From Clarkia xantiana subsp. parviflora (taxonomy: Eukaryota > Streptophyta > Magnoliopsida > Myrtales > Onagraceae): DNA of 64,000 bases. Positions 44,281 through 56,062 of this stretch are shown here, in pieces. The first letter of the stretch is position 1. Each line of letters starts with the position of its first letter. The DNA lies in contig JAPTYO010000017.1 in the NCBI GenBank assembly GCA_036873135.1, forward strand, positions 2,914,001-2,978,000. Reading direction: 5' to 3'. Under the pieces are notes generated by a model. It was given only the letters and a program-made list of their open reading frames with translations, was not told where the DNA came from and did not search any database. The translations under genes were made by a program, and so were the position numbers.

Positions 44281-47200
44281 CACTTTCTAGTTATGTGTTT
44301 AACAGATAAATCAACTAAAGACTAAAACTGAATTAGTTCTTATTTAGGCAATTTCATCCTCCATTCCCTCGTTTTGAGGTCCTTCCTTTGCTTGCTGAAC
44401 CGTCACTGGTTCAAGAACGAACATCAAGATGTTTAACACATCTCGTTTGACGGGATACTTCTCGAGGGAATTTCGTTGCCTTTGACTATGTCTAGGCACG
44501 TTAATCTCATGTTTTAGTCTGATTCGTTACTCCCACTCGGAATAATGCTTCTTATCGGGGCATTACTCCCACTGGGAACAATGGTGGTGGTTGAACTTAC
44601 TTGGAATATCCTCTTGATCTCGGGTTTTTACCTCTGAGATGTATTCCTCGATCATTAGGATCTGGAACCAAGTTGGTTGTTCCACTCCCACTAGGAAAAA
44701 TGGGTGGTTGAAATAGTTCATTATCATGATTATCAGGTCCGACTTGATTCGCATTTTGAAATTTAATGATGATTATGTGTGAGGGGGAATGAGCCCTCTC
44801 ACTGGATTTATTATGAAGACGTTTCCATCATCATTTACCCAATCAATCACTTATGCTATATCAATTCTCCCACTCGAAGTAAGTGGGACCTGAGAATTTC
44901 CATCAACCATCTGTTTACTCAATCAGTACTAGCTTGTTTCATTCTGCAAAGCGTTGGAAATTCATCCTCAAACCTTTATAATATGTCATGTTTATCCACG
45001 AAACCATTGTTCCAAGCTAATATTAAAACTCGTATTCTTCGCGAGTAGTGCATACTCTTAATGAATACTCATTTTAATGCGCAAATTAATGCGTCTTTGT
45101 GATAAGGTTTTACCCGAATCATTCATTAGCTTTTATGGTAACGTGTTAACCGATTTTTCAGAACATAGTGTTTTACATTAATGTGAGTTAAATTATTCTC
45201 ATCCCGCAGGAACAATTAATGTGTAACTCTAACATTACGTAATTCTGAACTATGTTTCTTGAAGTGTTTAATGAATGCGTTTAGCCAAACTCTTCGTTCA
45301 AGGATAATGGTGGGAGAGTTGTTTTACTGACTACTTCTTTTCGTTTATTTAACTCCCCCAGAGACTTATTCATATCAAGGGCTATGCATTTAAGCGTTCG
45401 CTTTAATGCCATAGTTGATGTTCTTACTAGATTGTAGTAGCTTTGAAGCATACCTCTAACCACAGTAGTCATCATTGAGTTATTTCCAAAGAATTACAAA
45501 CGAAAACTCAGCATTCATTTATTAAAACACTTCATTATTAAATTTATACTTTGAAACGATGTGTTCCGTCTTTCGAGGTACACGCGCGCGTGGCACCTAA
45601 AACCAGTTTATCCCGTGGTTTAAATCGTTTTGTTTCCAAATTTAAAATCAAATCGGTTTTACATGCACATTATTTCGGAATATGTCATTTAATAGAGTAC
45701 TAACAAACAAGATGAGTTAAGTCGGTCTGCGCTTTTAGAACTACGCGATCGATGGATTTATTCAGTTCAGTTTGACATGACTGAGATGACAGTGTATGTT
45801 AATCGTTTCGTCTTATTCGACCACTTTTACCTGGCCGAAATTTTGGTTCTAACCCGTAGGTTTGAATTATCGTTTCAGATCATTCCCTTTGACCGGAACG
45901 TTAAATTAATAAGCAAATTGTGCTTTAAATCGAGCAAAAATTTCTTTATTCAATATCTCCAAATTTCAAAATAACAAAAAAATTTAGTAATTCAGACGAA
46001 CAACGAACGATAAATGACAATAGTAGGGTTCTTGATCTGAAAGTCTCATGTTCGATCCATACATATCTGAACTTTAAGTCATGTTGAACATCACATCTGA
46101 TTAAATTCACTAGTGAATCATATCAAATGTTTTGTGTTCAAATAAAGCGTTTCACGGCTTTATATACATGTCATACGAGGCGTGTTTTAGACGCATTTTA
46201 ATAACGGGGTTTGGCCCGCCGGATTAATTATCGTATAAAGCCTTTTACGGTCTAGTTCACTTCATGATATATGGATCACAATTGAGTTCAGATGATCTCT
46301 AGTGGTGCGCTGAGAAGGTTGTCGCTTCACTGCCTTTGTTCCTTTTCTTAACTAGACTCAAAGTTATTGAATCATGTCAATGTAAGGCAACCTTATACAT
46401 CTTTTCCATGTCGACCTTTCATTGCAAAGGTCTTGAACGGATTTTTCACCGGCATCCATGGACAAAGAAAAGAACATCACATTCAACCGAAACATTTCTA
46501 GCTTCAACATCCTTGCTTCTACAGAGGCAGATGCAAAGGAACACCAAGCTTTATCATTGTCTGGTTGCAATTGAAGTCTTCTTCAACCCCCTTAAACCAG
46601 GGTTGAATGTATCACCACATATGCATTCATTATCAAAGAACCTACTCCAATTCTTGGGAAATAAACTATCACGTCCATCTCTCATTGTCAAAATCATACG
46701 AACTACCATATTCATTCGTAGTTGTCCTCTCCGCTCATCGGAATCATAGCAGAGAGGAGTCCAATACATATTCCTTATGTTCATCATAATTTATACCATC
46801 AAGATTGCAAAGTTCATAGAAGCGTACCGACTTAATACATTGATAATTATGCTAATTCAGGAAGACAACAACATTTTGACAGAATTGCAAACATCGGATT
46901 ATCTCTTAAGATGGAATATGACAAATAGTGGTCCTTTAGTCACTAAACCAAACCAACCTTCAGTAAACCGAGGAAGGGGGTGTCGTGAAAGAATTCACAC
47001 TATTTTCGTTTTCAATCTAATAGATCAGTCTTTTGAAAACGGTTATTCTACTGCAAATTATCGGAGTAGGAATTTTCAAATAAGCATACCCGATCTTGGA
47101 TTTCCCAAGGCCCTTATGATTTTGTAAAATTATCCGATAATTTACGCATGCATATTTATAATTATACTACATCTAGCAAATCATCATACCATGCCATAAA

Positions 47201-47701
47201 TATCGAACACAACATGCTTACGCGTCATGCGTCTAATGTTCCTAGCATACATAATTCTACGTAAAGTAAATTATCACATGCATTCTATTGTGAACATCCT
47301 AGCATACGCGTCAAAACATGCAATATCCGCACATATCATGCATAATTGGCGACTGGAATTTCGGTTTTATAAAACGCTTTGAAATTTAGGTTCAATTTAG
47401 TTACTATGGTTCGACCCGACCCGACTAGGTCGACCCGATTAAGAAAACCCGGATTGGTTTTATGCATTCCGGTTTAGCAATTGGACCGGCCCATAAACCC
47501 TAGGGTTCGGCCGAAATATGTCTTGTGGGCTAAGTAGGGTTTTAAAGTCCACTAAAAACTTAACTTAGCTACCAAGAAATATTAATTATTTAAAATAATT
47601 TCCAATATTGCTAATATATATATATAATTTGGCTAAACATATATGTATATATAAATATTGTCAAGATTTTAACACTAAGATGTAAATCAATTAACAATAT
47701 G

Positions 47702-47783
<82 letters not shown>

Positions 47784-48438
47784 CGGCCAAACCATATATA
47801 TATATATATATATTATTGTAAAATATATTTTTTAGGGATTAAAATATGTAGACAATATATCTTCTTAATTGTTTAATAGTAACTAAATCTATCAATATAT
47901 ATATTATCCCTTTTTTAATCCACATATATTGATAGTTAATATCCTTTACAATATTATATTAGAACGTATCCTTATTTTCCAACTTCTAGATATAGTTACC
48001 TATTAATTAAAATTTAAAAATGGCAACCTATATCTCTAATAGGGTGGCCGAAATTTTTAATTATTCAGAGGTTAAGAAAATTAAAATATTTACCCAAATT
48101 GCCCCTAGGGTTTCGGCCAACAAACATGAAATTGGAAAATGTTGTCAAATTTTAAGATCAAATACTACCTTGATCAAGAATCCAAATTGTGTTCTTGATA
48201 AAACTCATGGTGTTCTTGAAGATTATGAACATCAAACTCAAATTCATAACAAAATTTTCGGTTTTGATCCTCAAAAACACATAAATTTCGAAAATTTTAA
48301 GTTTTTAAAGATCAAATACATGATTTCATGTTGAAAATTTCGGAACACATATTGATGTTCATCAACCTAAAAATTTCGGATTTTTCATAGATTCAAGAAC
48401 ATCAGTTTATCAAAATTTTAAGAACTCCTAGCTCAGGC
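44281..48438 (-). other. copia-5 gag-integrase region, too decayed to read
   Basis: About 4.1 kb where gag, protease and integrase should lie. I find no readable zinc knuckle, protease or integrase core. Local features include repeated CTCCCACT(C/G)GGAA words at 44530-44700 and long AT-rich stretches. Position alone assigns it to copia-5. The region nearest the primer-binding site (48010-48438) has open but unrecognised frames on the plus strand. Confidence 0.5.
47704..47778. repeat. (TA)n microsatellite
   Basis: About 37 uninterrupted TA dinucleotides inside copia-5, with a shorter second TA run at 47797-47813. Such runs are prone to slippage and length errors in assemblies. Confidence 0.95.
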
Positions 48439-48450
48439 TCTGATACCACT
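48439..48450 (-). promoter_or_regulatory. copia-5 primer-binding site
   Basis: GCTCTGATACCAC on the plus strand, directly left of the right LTR, is the complement of GTGGTATCAGAGC, the usual plant initiator-Met tRNA primer site. Confidence 0.9.
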
Positions 48451-49035
48451 GTTGGATTATTGGGACGTAATATTACGGAATGCTAAACGTGTATTAGCAA
48501 GAAATCTAATCTACGCAGCGGAATTAGTACGCATACCTTTTAGCTTTCCTACCCAAGAACGATGTGGAGGGAGTTCTGATCCTCCGGTCGAAACCACGTG
48601 CAAGTTCTTCTTTAGAAGAAGTCCCACGCGATGTAGCTCCACAACAAGACCTCTGATCGATTCTTCAACGGAGATGGAACCTCGGACTTGATGTTGATGG
48701 TGCCGAAATATTTAGACTAGGGTGACAATTTTTCTCAATGGAGATCCTTGTTCTTAATTGTGTGTATAAACCCTTAGGAGTCACCCCTATATATAGTATT
48801 GGGTGGAGTTGCCAAAAGGCAGCTCCAACCAATGTGGTACTAGGTTGTCGGCCGAACCATGCATAAAAAGGGGGGAGTCCCTTATAAAAAGGGGGGAGTC
48901 CCTTTTTGGGCCTCCCTAGTCAATTACTAATTGGATTTGGCCTAATTAGCCCAGATTGACAATTACCTAATTAACTTAGGTAATTCCTTTAATTAATGGG
49001 CTCCAATTACGGCGCCACGTCACCTTATGCTAACA
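48451..49035 (-). repeat. copia-5 LTR, right (5' LTR)
   Basis: 585 bp, TGTTGGATTATTGGGACG to CCTTATGCTAACA, with the GCTCT duplication following at 49036-49040. It carries a small internal duplication (AAAAGGGGGGAGTCCC twice, 48867-48905). Confidence 0.9.
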
Positions 49036-49040
49036 GCTCT

Positions 49041-49974
49041 CCTAGGTTTGATTTAGGATTGGATTTGGCTTGGAAGGCTTGGCTGGGATCGGCCGGCGAC
49101 AGGGGACCGGCTTGGAGGCGGCATCAGGCGGCAGACCGGAGAGCTTCGGGGGCGTCGTTGGGGGAGGAGAGGCGACTGTGACGGCAGCTCCCCCTGACAT
49201 GGCGGCATCCTCGGATCGGCCCCGGTGGGGCTGGGCACAGAGGCGACTGTGACGACAGCTCCCCCCCCCCCCCCCAGCGTGGCGGCGTCCTCCGGCGGCT
49301 GCAGGTTCTCCGGTGGCTGGTTCATTCCGGCCGGTTTTTTAACCGGTTCGGTTCCGTTTCTTCAAAGGTTTGATTTTCTAGCCCTTCCTCTCTTGTGTGT
49401 TCTCCATTGATCATTATAAAAGCCTAGGCCTTGTCATAGATAGTTGAGTTGCTTCATTGTGCATTGTTGATTGGAAGAGGAAGATTGTCTTTGTTGTTGA
49501 GCTTGGGAGATTTTTGAGGTGAGTATTTGGTATAAATATTGCCCCCTTAGGAACTTGGTAGGTTTTTGTCGTTTGGGTGCCTTAGTACCATGCTTATGTC
49601 GTCCATTGCTTGTATAGATGATATAGCTCTCATGGAGGATATTTGGCTCATTCCTTTCATTACTTTAGGCAATGTTGAGATTATTTTATTTATCTTCCCT
49701 TCTAGGGATATTTTCCATGTTTTGTCCATCATAGTTCTTCCCTTTGACAAGTAGTATCGTCTGTGCACCTGTCTTTGGCCCCCTTAGTAAGCATTTGATC
49801 TTTATGCACTTTGGGACGTACCCTTGGGTAGGTTGATCTTGATTAATTTGCATGGTGTCATGTCGGACCACCATAGTTTTGGCGGACCGATGTTTTTCCT
49901 GACGGACCGCTGTTTTTCTTTCTCCTTGCCAGGTGTGCTTTTGGGGCTAATGTCGGGCTAAACAGCGTCGTTCC
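49041..49974 (+). promoter_or_regulatory. Tat-4 region upstream of the plus-strand remnant, with a TATA box
   Basis: Tat-4 internal DNA resumes after copia-5. A GC-rich part (49070-49320) contains a tandem duplication starting GAGGCGACTGTGACGGCAGC, the second copy interrupted by 14 consecutive C. TATAAAA at 49415-49421 points rightwards, towards the PF04195-like remnant, as in Tat-1 to Tat-3. A candidate splice donor (GAG|GTGAGT, near 49518) and acceptor (TTGCCAG, near 49932) follow. The promoter role is inferred from position. Confidence 0.45.
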
Positions 49975-49988
49975 GTTTCTGCTTCAAA

Positions 49989-51747
49989 ATGAGTAAGCCT
50001 TCTTCTCCTAAGTCTCTCGTACTGAACTTGCCTCTAATGTTCCCATAGTCCGCTTCCCGTATAAGAGGTTTTTTATGGGAAGGCGGTTTCCGCATCCCGA
50101 TCTGAGTCCGGACTATGTCCCTGAGACATCTGATGCCGAGTCTGACACGGAGGTCGAGTTGCGGTCTATCCTTGAGGATGAGCTGGTCTTTCTTCGTGAC
50201 CCTGTGTTCCCATTTGAGACCTATAGTAAAAACTCGTTGAACTTGAAAATGTATCTTTTCCATGCTAAGCTAGCTGGGTTGTTTGGCATGGGAAAATCAT
50301 TTTTCCCCTTCGCCATGCTATACCGTTACGGTGGCAGCTCCGTTACTCTTCCGCCGGATGCAATGTCGGTGGTGTACATTCATCAAATCAAGTACTCTTC
50401 CCTTATTGCGCCGACCTTCTGGAGATCTGCCAGTATTATCGAATTTCTCCTCTCGAGCTTGCCCCTTCTGCCATCCGTGCCTAGGTTGGATTTAGGGTGT
50501 TGTGCCATTGCCAACATTGGGCTTACTTTCTTCTTTTCTTTCGATGCTTCTACCGCATCCAGCACGGTGGTGAGTCAGGGTTTATTCTCTAGTGACCTGA
50601 TTCCCCTTATTGTCCCAAAAGTGGTTTTCGACGTTGGGAACTGCTAAGTGGAATAACAAGCGTCAGCTTGTTCTTGCCTTTGAGGGCGGTAGTGGCCATC
50701 GGGAGAAATACTACTTTTTCCTTGAAGTTCAGGACGTTTCTTGGTCCCTGGATACCCCCATGTTGACGGATGCGCGTCCCGACATTTCCTAAATTTCCAC
50801 TTACGATAGGTAGACCCTGAAGCTCATATATTGAGAACACGACGGCCTCCTTCGGGTCCGTACATCGCATTTCAGATGAGGAGTTGTCTGCAACGGGGAT
50901 TCGAACGGTGCCCTGCGTTTTACCCTTGGTATGCAAGTCTTTGAGTCTTTGATTCTTGCAACTTTCTTGCTTTGTCCTGTAGGTTGGTTTCAAAATCGGT
51001 CTTATTTGTTTCAGGAGGATGATGATGCTGGTGAGGACGCCCCTTCCGAGAGGGAGACTTTGATCATTTCTCATATTCCATTGCCCGTGGCTGAGACTCC
51101 TGCTATCATTTCATTGTCGTCTAGGGATGTGAAACCTTCTTCTGTTATTGTGTTTGTTATGATTTCTTTTATTTTTCTCCTTATTTTGCTTATGTTGTAT
51201 TCACCCATGTTTTGTTGATTTTCAGGAAGTTCCCCCTCTATCTCTGCCATGCAGATGTTGGCTAAGATCAGGTCGAAGAGGTCTAGCTTGGAGGAAGAAA
51301 CCCCTGTTCTAAGGCTCAAAAGACAGACTCGTTCTTTTCTCCCTCCAGGTCCTCCTCTCGCCATAAAGAGAGAGAGAGGTCACTGTTGAGGATGTCGCTG
51401 ACGGTTCTCCCATTACCCCGGAGAATAAGGAGGCTTCACATGATGCTGACGAGTCTTCTTCTCCTAGCCCCATATCCCCCCCCCCCCCCCGATGGCGAGT
51501 CTTTCGATGATAGACCTCCTGTGCCAGATATATAACGACTTTGTTTTCTTACATATGGCGTGTTTTTCTTGCCCTTGTCGCGTCTTATATTTGTTTTTCA
51601 GGTAGGATCAAGTTGCCTTTGATCTTTCCCGAGGATCTTATCCGTCCCGTCGATTTTTATGTTAGGGGTAATTCTTGGTTGCCCTTCCAGAATGCTGATC
51701 GGCAACTTTATGACCTATCCGCCTCCCTTTCCATTCCAACGTTGTAG
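49989..51747 (+). pseudogene. Tat-4 antisense extra gene, remote PF04195-like remnant
   Basis: An open stretch of 190 codons (50075-50647) reads SFFPFAMLYRYGGSSVTLPP and DAMSVVYIHQIKYSS. It shifts frame near 50640 into KWNNKRQLVLAFEGGSG and HREKYYFFLEVQDVSW. The last part aligns in pattern with KKYYFF...W of the Tat-1 extra gene, and the order (Phe-Pro-Phe block, Pro-Asp-Ala block, Lys-Trp, Lys-Tyr-Tyr-Phe-Phe) is the same. Later candidate exons at 51010-51135, 51227-51385 (basic KIRSKRSSLEEE) and 51602-51747 follow TTTTCAG acceptors. Position and strand match the other extra genes. It is broken. Confidence 0.55.
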
Positions 51748-51829
51748 TACTTCTTTCTATGTTGTGTTTGGATGACTTTATGTGCTTTTAGAACACCGTT
51801 TGTTATGATGTTCTATTCGGATGGCCTAT

Positions 51830-52712
51830 ATTTTCAGGACTTACATTCCTTTTATTTTTGGTTGTAACGGTTGTCCTTATAGATCTTCCCATTTCCATGT
51901 GTAAAGGTTGTTGATCGCTTTATCATATTTCAGGGATGTCCTTTTGGATCTTCCCATTTTCGGTTGTAAGGGTGGCCCTCTAGGTCTTATGTCCTTTTCG
52001 ATTGGAATGATTGTCCTTTTAGATGTTTCCCTATCCATATGTAAATATTGTTGATCACTTTATCATATGTTAGGGTTGTCTTTTTGGATCTTCCCATTTT
52101 CGGTTGTAAGTGTGGCCCGTCGGGTCTTATGTCCCTTTTCGGTTCGAATGGTTGTCCTTATAGATCTTCCCCTGTTCATATGTAAAGGTTGTTGATCGCT
52201 TTATCATATGTCAGGGTTGTCTTTTTGGATCTTCCCTTTTTCGGTTGTTTGGGTGGGCCGTCGGGTCTTATGTCCCTTTTCGGTTGGAATGGTTGTCATT
52301 ATAGATCTTCCCATGTCCATATGTAAAGGTTGTTGATCGCTTTATCATATGTCAGTGTTGTCTTTTTGGATCTTCCCATTTTCGGTTTGTAAGGATGACC
52401 CGTCGGGTCTTATGTCCCTTTTCGGTTGGAATGGTTGTCCTTATAGATATTCCCCTGTCCATATGTAAAGGTTGTTGATCGCTTTATCATATGCCAGGGT
52501 TGTCTTTTTGGATCTTCCCATTTTCGGTTTGTAAGGGTGGCCCGTCGGGTCTTATGTCCCTTTTCGGTTGAAATTGTTGTCCTTATAGATCTTCCCCTGT
52601 CCATATGTAAAGGTTGTTGATCGCTTTATCATATGTCAGGGTTGTCTTTTTGGATCTTCCCATTTTCGGTTTGTAAGGGTTGCCCGTCAGGTCTTATGTC
52701 CCGAAACCCGAA
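51830..52712. repeat. Tandem array, six units of about 141 bp
   Basis: The word TTGTTGATCGCTTTATCATA recurs at about 51908, 52048, 52189, 52330, 52472 and 52614, a regular spacing of 140-142 bases. Other shared parts are GTTGTCCTTATAGATCTTCC and CTTATGTCCCTTTTCGGTTG. The later units are more alike than the first two. It fills the space between the minus-strand coding part and the plus-strand remnant, as the spacers of Tat-1 and Tat-2 do. Confidence 0.9.
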
Positions 52713-52744
52713 CCTTGGAAAAAATCTTATTCATTGAGTTCCAT

Positions 52745-53334
52745 TGTCGCTTCATACATAAGGAAAGTCTAAATAGAGTCCGTGGATCTCCTTCAAGTAC
52801 TCTAATACATAAACATAAAAAAAAGGTTTAGATATTCTCCACTCTAAGTGGGGGCAAACTCCAGCTCTTCTGACCCAACCTCCTCCTCTAGGCGTCCAGC
52901 GTGGATTTCCTCTTCGACCTCCGGCCAGAGGGCTAAGCATTTGTTAGTGTTATGTCCCCACTGGTATTCATACCATCCCTCCACTTATGTTCCAATGAAG
53001 GCCATTGATGATTTCATGGGTGGTGGGATCCAGTTACAGAGGACTGTGTTGTATAGCTCTTCTATCTCGCTCCTTAGAGGTGTGAAGTGCACTATCCGCC
53101 CGTCACTGAGTCTGTAGTAGCTCATTTCTTCCTCTTCCTCTTCCTCTAACTGTATGGCTTGACATAGTTTATGGTTGAATTCTTCGACTGAAGATATGGC
53201 GACGATGCCCCCTTCTCTTCCGAAGTATTCCTCGGCGTCCCTCCTTAGGTTCCTGAAGAAGGCCTTAACAAATTCATTCCTAGTTGTTTTGAGTTATGTC
53301 GCCACCATCGCTAACCTCACAAAATAGCTTTTTA
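52745..53334 (-). other. Unrecognised coding-like stretch downstream of Tat-4 protease
   Basis: Minus-strand translation from about 53290 reads NEFVKAFFRNLRRDAEEYFG, then GGIVAISSVEEFNHKLCQAI, a run of seven Glu, then RLSDGRIVHFTPLRSEIEEL and NTVLCNWIPPPMKSSMAFIG. It stops at TAA near 52990; a tail rich in Glu and Val continues to about 52855. This occupies the place of RT in a normal element but has no RT motif. I do not recognise the family. It may be a captured or novel C-terminal part of the gag-protease protein. Confidence 0.45.
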
Positions 53335-54100
53335 TCAGCTCATCTCCTTATTGTTGGATATCATCCAAGCCTGCACGGTTCTTCCTTTTTTCTCTTCTTC
53401 TTTTCTTTCTTTCTTCCTCTGCATTCTCTTCGACCTCTTCCACGTCCTGCTCGTGGGACTCCTGCCTTTTCCTCTTCTTGAAAACCCCCTTGTCACATTT
53501 AGGAGGTGAGGTACTACTCCTTTCATCACATCCATCATGTTCCTCCGTTCGTGCTTGACCCTTCCCTTCAGATTTCTTCTTGGGGCTTCTATATAGGCGA
53601 TTGGTAGTCCATGTTGTGCCCTTCTCCTTATGGCATTCAGGTAGCATTTCCTTGACGCTGCTTGGTCGCCTAGTACCTCTCCAATGCCATTTGGTGTCGG
53701 GAACTTTATCTTTTGGTGGACCGTTGATGGGACTATGCGGTTTGGGTTGATGGTCGTGCGGCCCAATATTCCATTGTATGCCCCTAACTCTTCAACCACC
53801 AAAAATGTTATTTTCAAGTGGACTTGGTCCAACCTTCGCCCAAAATTACTGGAAGGGTTATGATCCCTAGAGAGAATGTTGTTGCTCCTACGAAGCTCAC
53901 CAATGGGAACTTAACGGGCTTGAGATCTCGCTCTGTCCTTCCTAATGCTCCAACCACGTCGATGTGAAGGATGTCTGTGGAGCTGCCCCCGTCCACTAAC
54001 ATTCTTCTTACGTTGTAGCCAGCAATATCCATCATGATTACCAAAGCATCATCATGTTGTTATACCACATATTCTAAGTCTTCAGCCGAGAATGTTATCT
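53335..54100 (-). pseudogene. Tat-4 protease region
   Basis: Two overlapping frames (54044-53814 and 53832-53335) carry the aspartic protease: NVRRMLVDGGSSTDILHI with the active-site Asp, then FSLGIITLPVILGEG and YNGILGRTTINPNRIVPSTV. It continues to QAASRKCYLNAIRRR, the point where Tat-1 and Tat-2 lead into RT. Here a Lys/Arg/Glu-rich tail follows instead. A frameshift near 53820 breaks it. Confidence 0.8.
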
Positions 54101-55959
54101 TCATGTTTTCAACTGGCCTTTGGCGTTTTCCGAACGGTGGCCTTTCATTGACCTAGACACATATACCTCTCTTGAGTTGGAGGCTTCTCCCTCCGTTGCT
54201 AGGCCACCATGGATGACATTGATGGTCAATTTTCTGTTTTGTGGGGGAGGAAATTCTTCCATTTTTTCTTTTCCTTTTCCTTTGCCAGTGTACTTTGGTT
54301 GAGGGCTCCTTTCTCTTTTTCTCTCGTCCTTCACAAAGTTTTTCAGCATGCTTTCTTGGATGATATTTTCGATGTCACGTTGGAAGTGGAAGCAGTTATC
54401 TGTGTGATGTCCATCATCATTGTGGTATTCACACCACTGTTCTAAGTTATTTCCCATCCTTCCCTTTCTTTTCTCCGTTGGCGGAGTCCATAGGTTGAGC
54501 CTCTTCATATCTTTCAAGATTACTGAGGCTTCCCTTGTCAGAGGTGTTAAGACGATGTTGTGAATGTCTTGGGGTATTTTTGCTCATTGGCTCTTGCTCC
54601 TCCCTGGGGCGTCCACGCCTGTCTTCTCGGGGCCTGTGGTTGATGTTGTGGCTGTTGGGGTTTTCCTTTTGCTGGTTTGTTCTCATTTGCCTTTGCTTCA
54701 TAGCCTTTCTTTCGATTTGAGCGTGCGCGCTCCAAATCGATATAAGCTTTTACTCTCTCTGCCATCTCTTCCAGTGAGTTGATTGGCATTACCTCCACGT
54801 AGTCCGCAAGAGGTGCCCCCCGACGTCCTAGATTTCTTACGAAGGCCTGAACTATCTCCCCTTCAGATTGCACTGTTGCTATGTTGGAGATATTCTGGTT
54901 GAACCTCATGTAGTAGCTTGCCAAGCTTTCGTCGTACCCTTTCTTTACATCATCCAGCGCGGAGTCTCCCTTCAGGAGCTGCCTTTCCCCTAAGTATTGC
55001 TGGATAAACTTGTCCTTCAAGTCTACCGATGAGGTTATCAATGCTTGTGGCAGACTGAAGAACCAGTAAGAAGCATTTCCTGCCAGAGTTGAGGGGAATA
55101 GCATTGCATAGTGATCCTCAACCGCCGTTCTTCCCAAGAGTGATGATTCGTGTTTCTGGATATGTTGTATTGGGTCTCCTTTTCGGACATAGTTCGGTAT
55201 CTGACGAGCCGTGACGTTCGGTGGAACCATTATATTGATCAGCTCCTGAGTGAAAGGGTGCGAGGCCCTGTAACTTAGTTTGTGCATTGCTCTTCCCTTC
55301 GAATCCTTGATCTTCTTAGCTATTAGCTCCACGTTTTCCGCCTTCATGAGGGCTATTCCTGCTATGTTCTGCTACCTTGCATTTTGATGACCGATATTTT
55401 GTTGGTTGTTTTGGAGCTCAGCATGTCCTTGGCCGTTTTGAGGTCCAACATACCTTTGGCCATTTTGGGGTCCAGCATACCCTTGGTCATTCTGGGGTGC
55501 AGCATACCCTTGGTCATTCTGGGGTCCAGCATATCCTTGACTGTTGTCTGCCTGGTAATTGGGGTTCCTTTGTTTGTAATACCCCCTTCCATGGGGTTGC
55601 TAGTTCAAGGAGTTAGAGTATGCCTGCCGGTGTCCTCCGATCGACCTTGGAGGTGATGCTTGGTACCTTGGTTGTTCGTGCCTTAAGTGTGTCCTTAGAC
55701 GCTCCCTTCTTTCTAACATTTCCTTTAATGCCGCCATTAATTCAGGAGTGATGTTGTATGTTCTTGCTTGTTGGGGTGCCTGGGGTTGCGGCTGGTTCAC
55801 CGTTGCTTCCGAGCGGGCATTGGTTGAGGATTTTTGTTCCTCAGGAGGTGGGTGTTCCTCTTTTCTTGCTCCCTCCCATTCTCTATCGATGGTTTCCTGC
55901 TAGCTTACCACTGGAACTTGTCTATTCCCCCCTGCGGGTGCTTGGTTGTTTTCTCCCAT
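54101..55959 (-). pseudogene. Tat-4 gag
   Basis: The start is placed at the ATG at 55957-55959 (MGENNQAPAGG), about 100 bases past the primer-binding site. The N-terminal part is low-complexity and contains repeated QGYAGPQN-type units (55400-55550). The gag core lies at 55347-54547 (NASYWFFSLPQALITSS, IQQYLGERQLLKG). A CX2HX4HX4C knuckle (CEYHNDDGHHTDNC) is at 54517-54101 in another frame. In-frame stops at about 55902, 55600 and 55371 and frameshifts near 54547 show decay. Confidence 0.8.
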
Positions 55960-56062
55960 GAGTGACCGTCTTCTCGGTCCCCCCAACTTTCTTTCTTGTA
56001 GTTGTCATCGATCGAAAGTAGTAGCAACGTGCTTCTTGTTCGAGACCAGTAGACGGCGCCAG

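Larger units (their letters stand above)
41188..49035 (-). mobile_element. Ty1/copia retrotransposon nested in Tat-4 (copia-5)
   Basis: Element of 7,848 bp with LTRs at 41188-41752 and 48451-49035 (TGTTGGATTA to TATGCTAACA) and target duplication GCTCT at 41183-41187 and 49036-49040. Left of the right LTR is GCTCTGATACCAC, the complement of the initiator-Met primer-binding site GTGGTATCAGAGC, so the element reads on the minus strand. RT and RNase H remain near the left LTR; the rest is decayed. Its nesting proves it is younger than Tat-4. Confidence 0.92.

Noticed and set aside
47704..47778. Possible origin or matrix-attachment region at the long TA run
   Set aside because: A pure (TA)n microsatellite inside a dead retrotransposon is sufficient explanation.
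49053..49325. Pro-rich protein-like frames around 49050-49325
   Set aside because: GC-rich low-complexity sequence with a tandem duplication and a C homopolymer; no conserved motif.
55377..55656. Plus-strand frames rich in Gly/His/Leu repeats
   Set aside because: They are mirror images of the gag repeat region on the minus strand.
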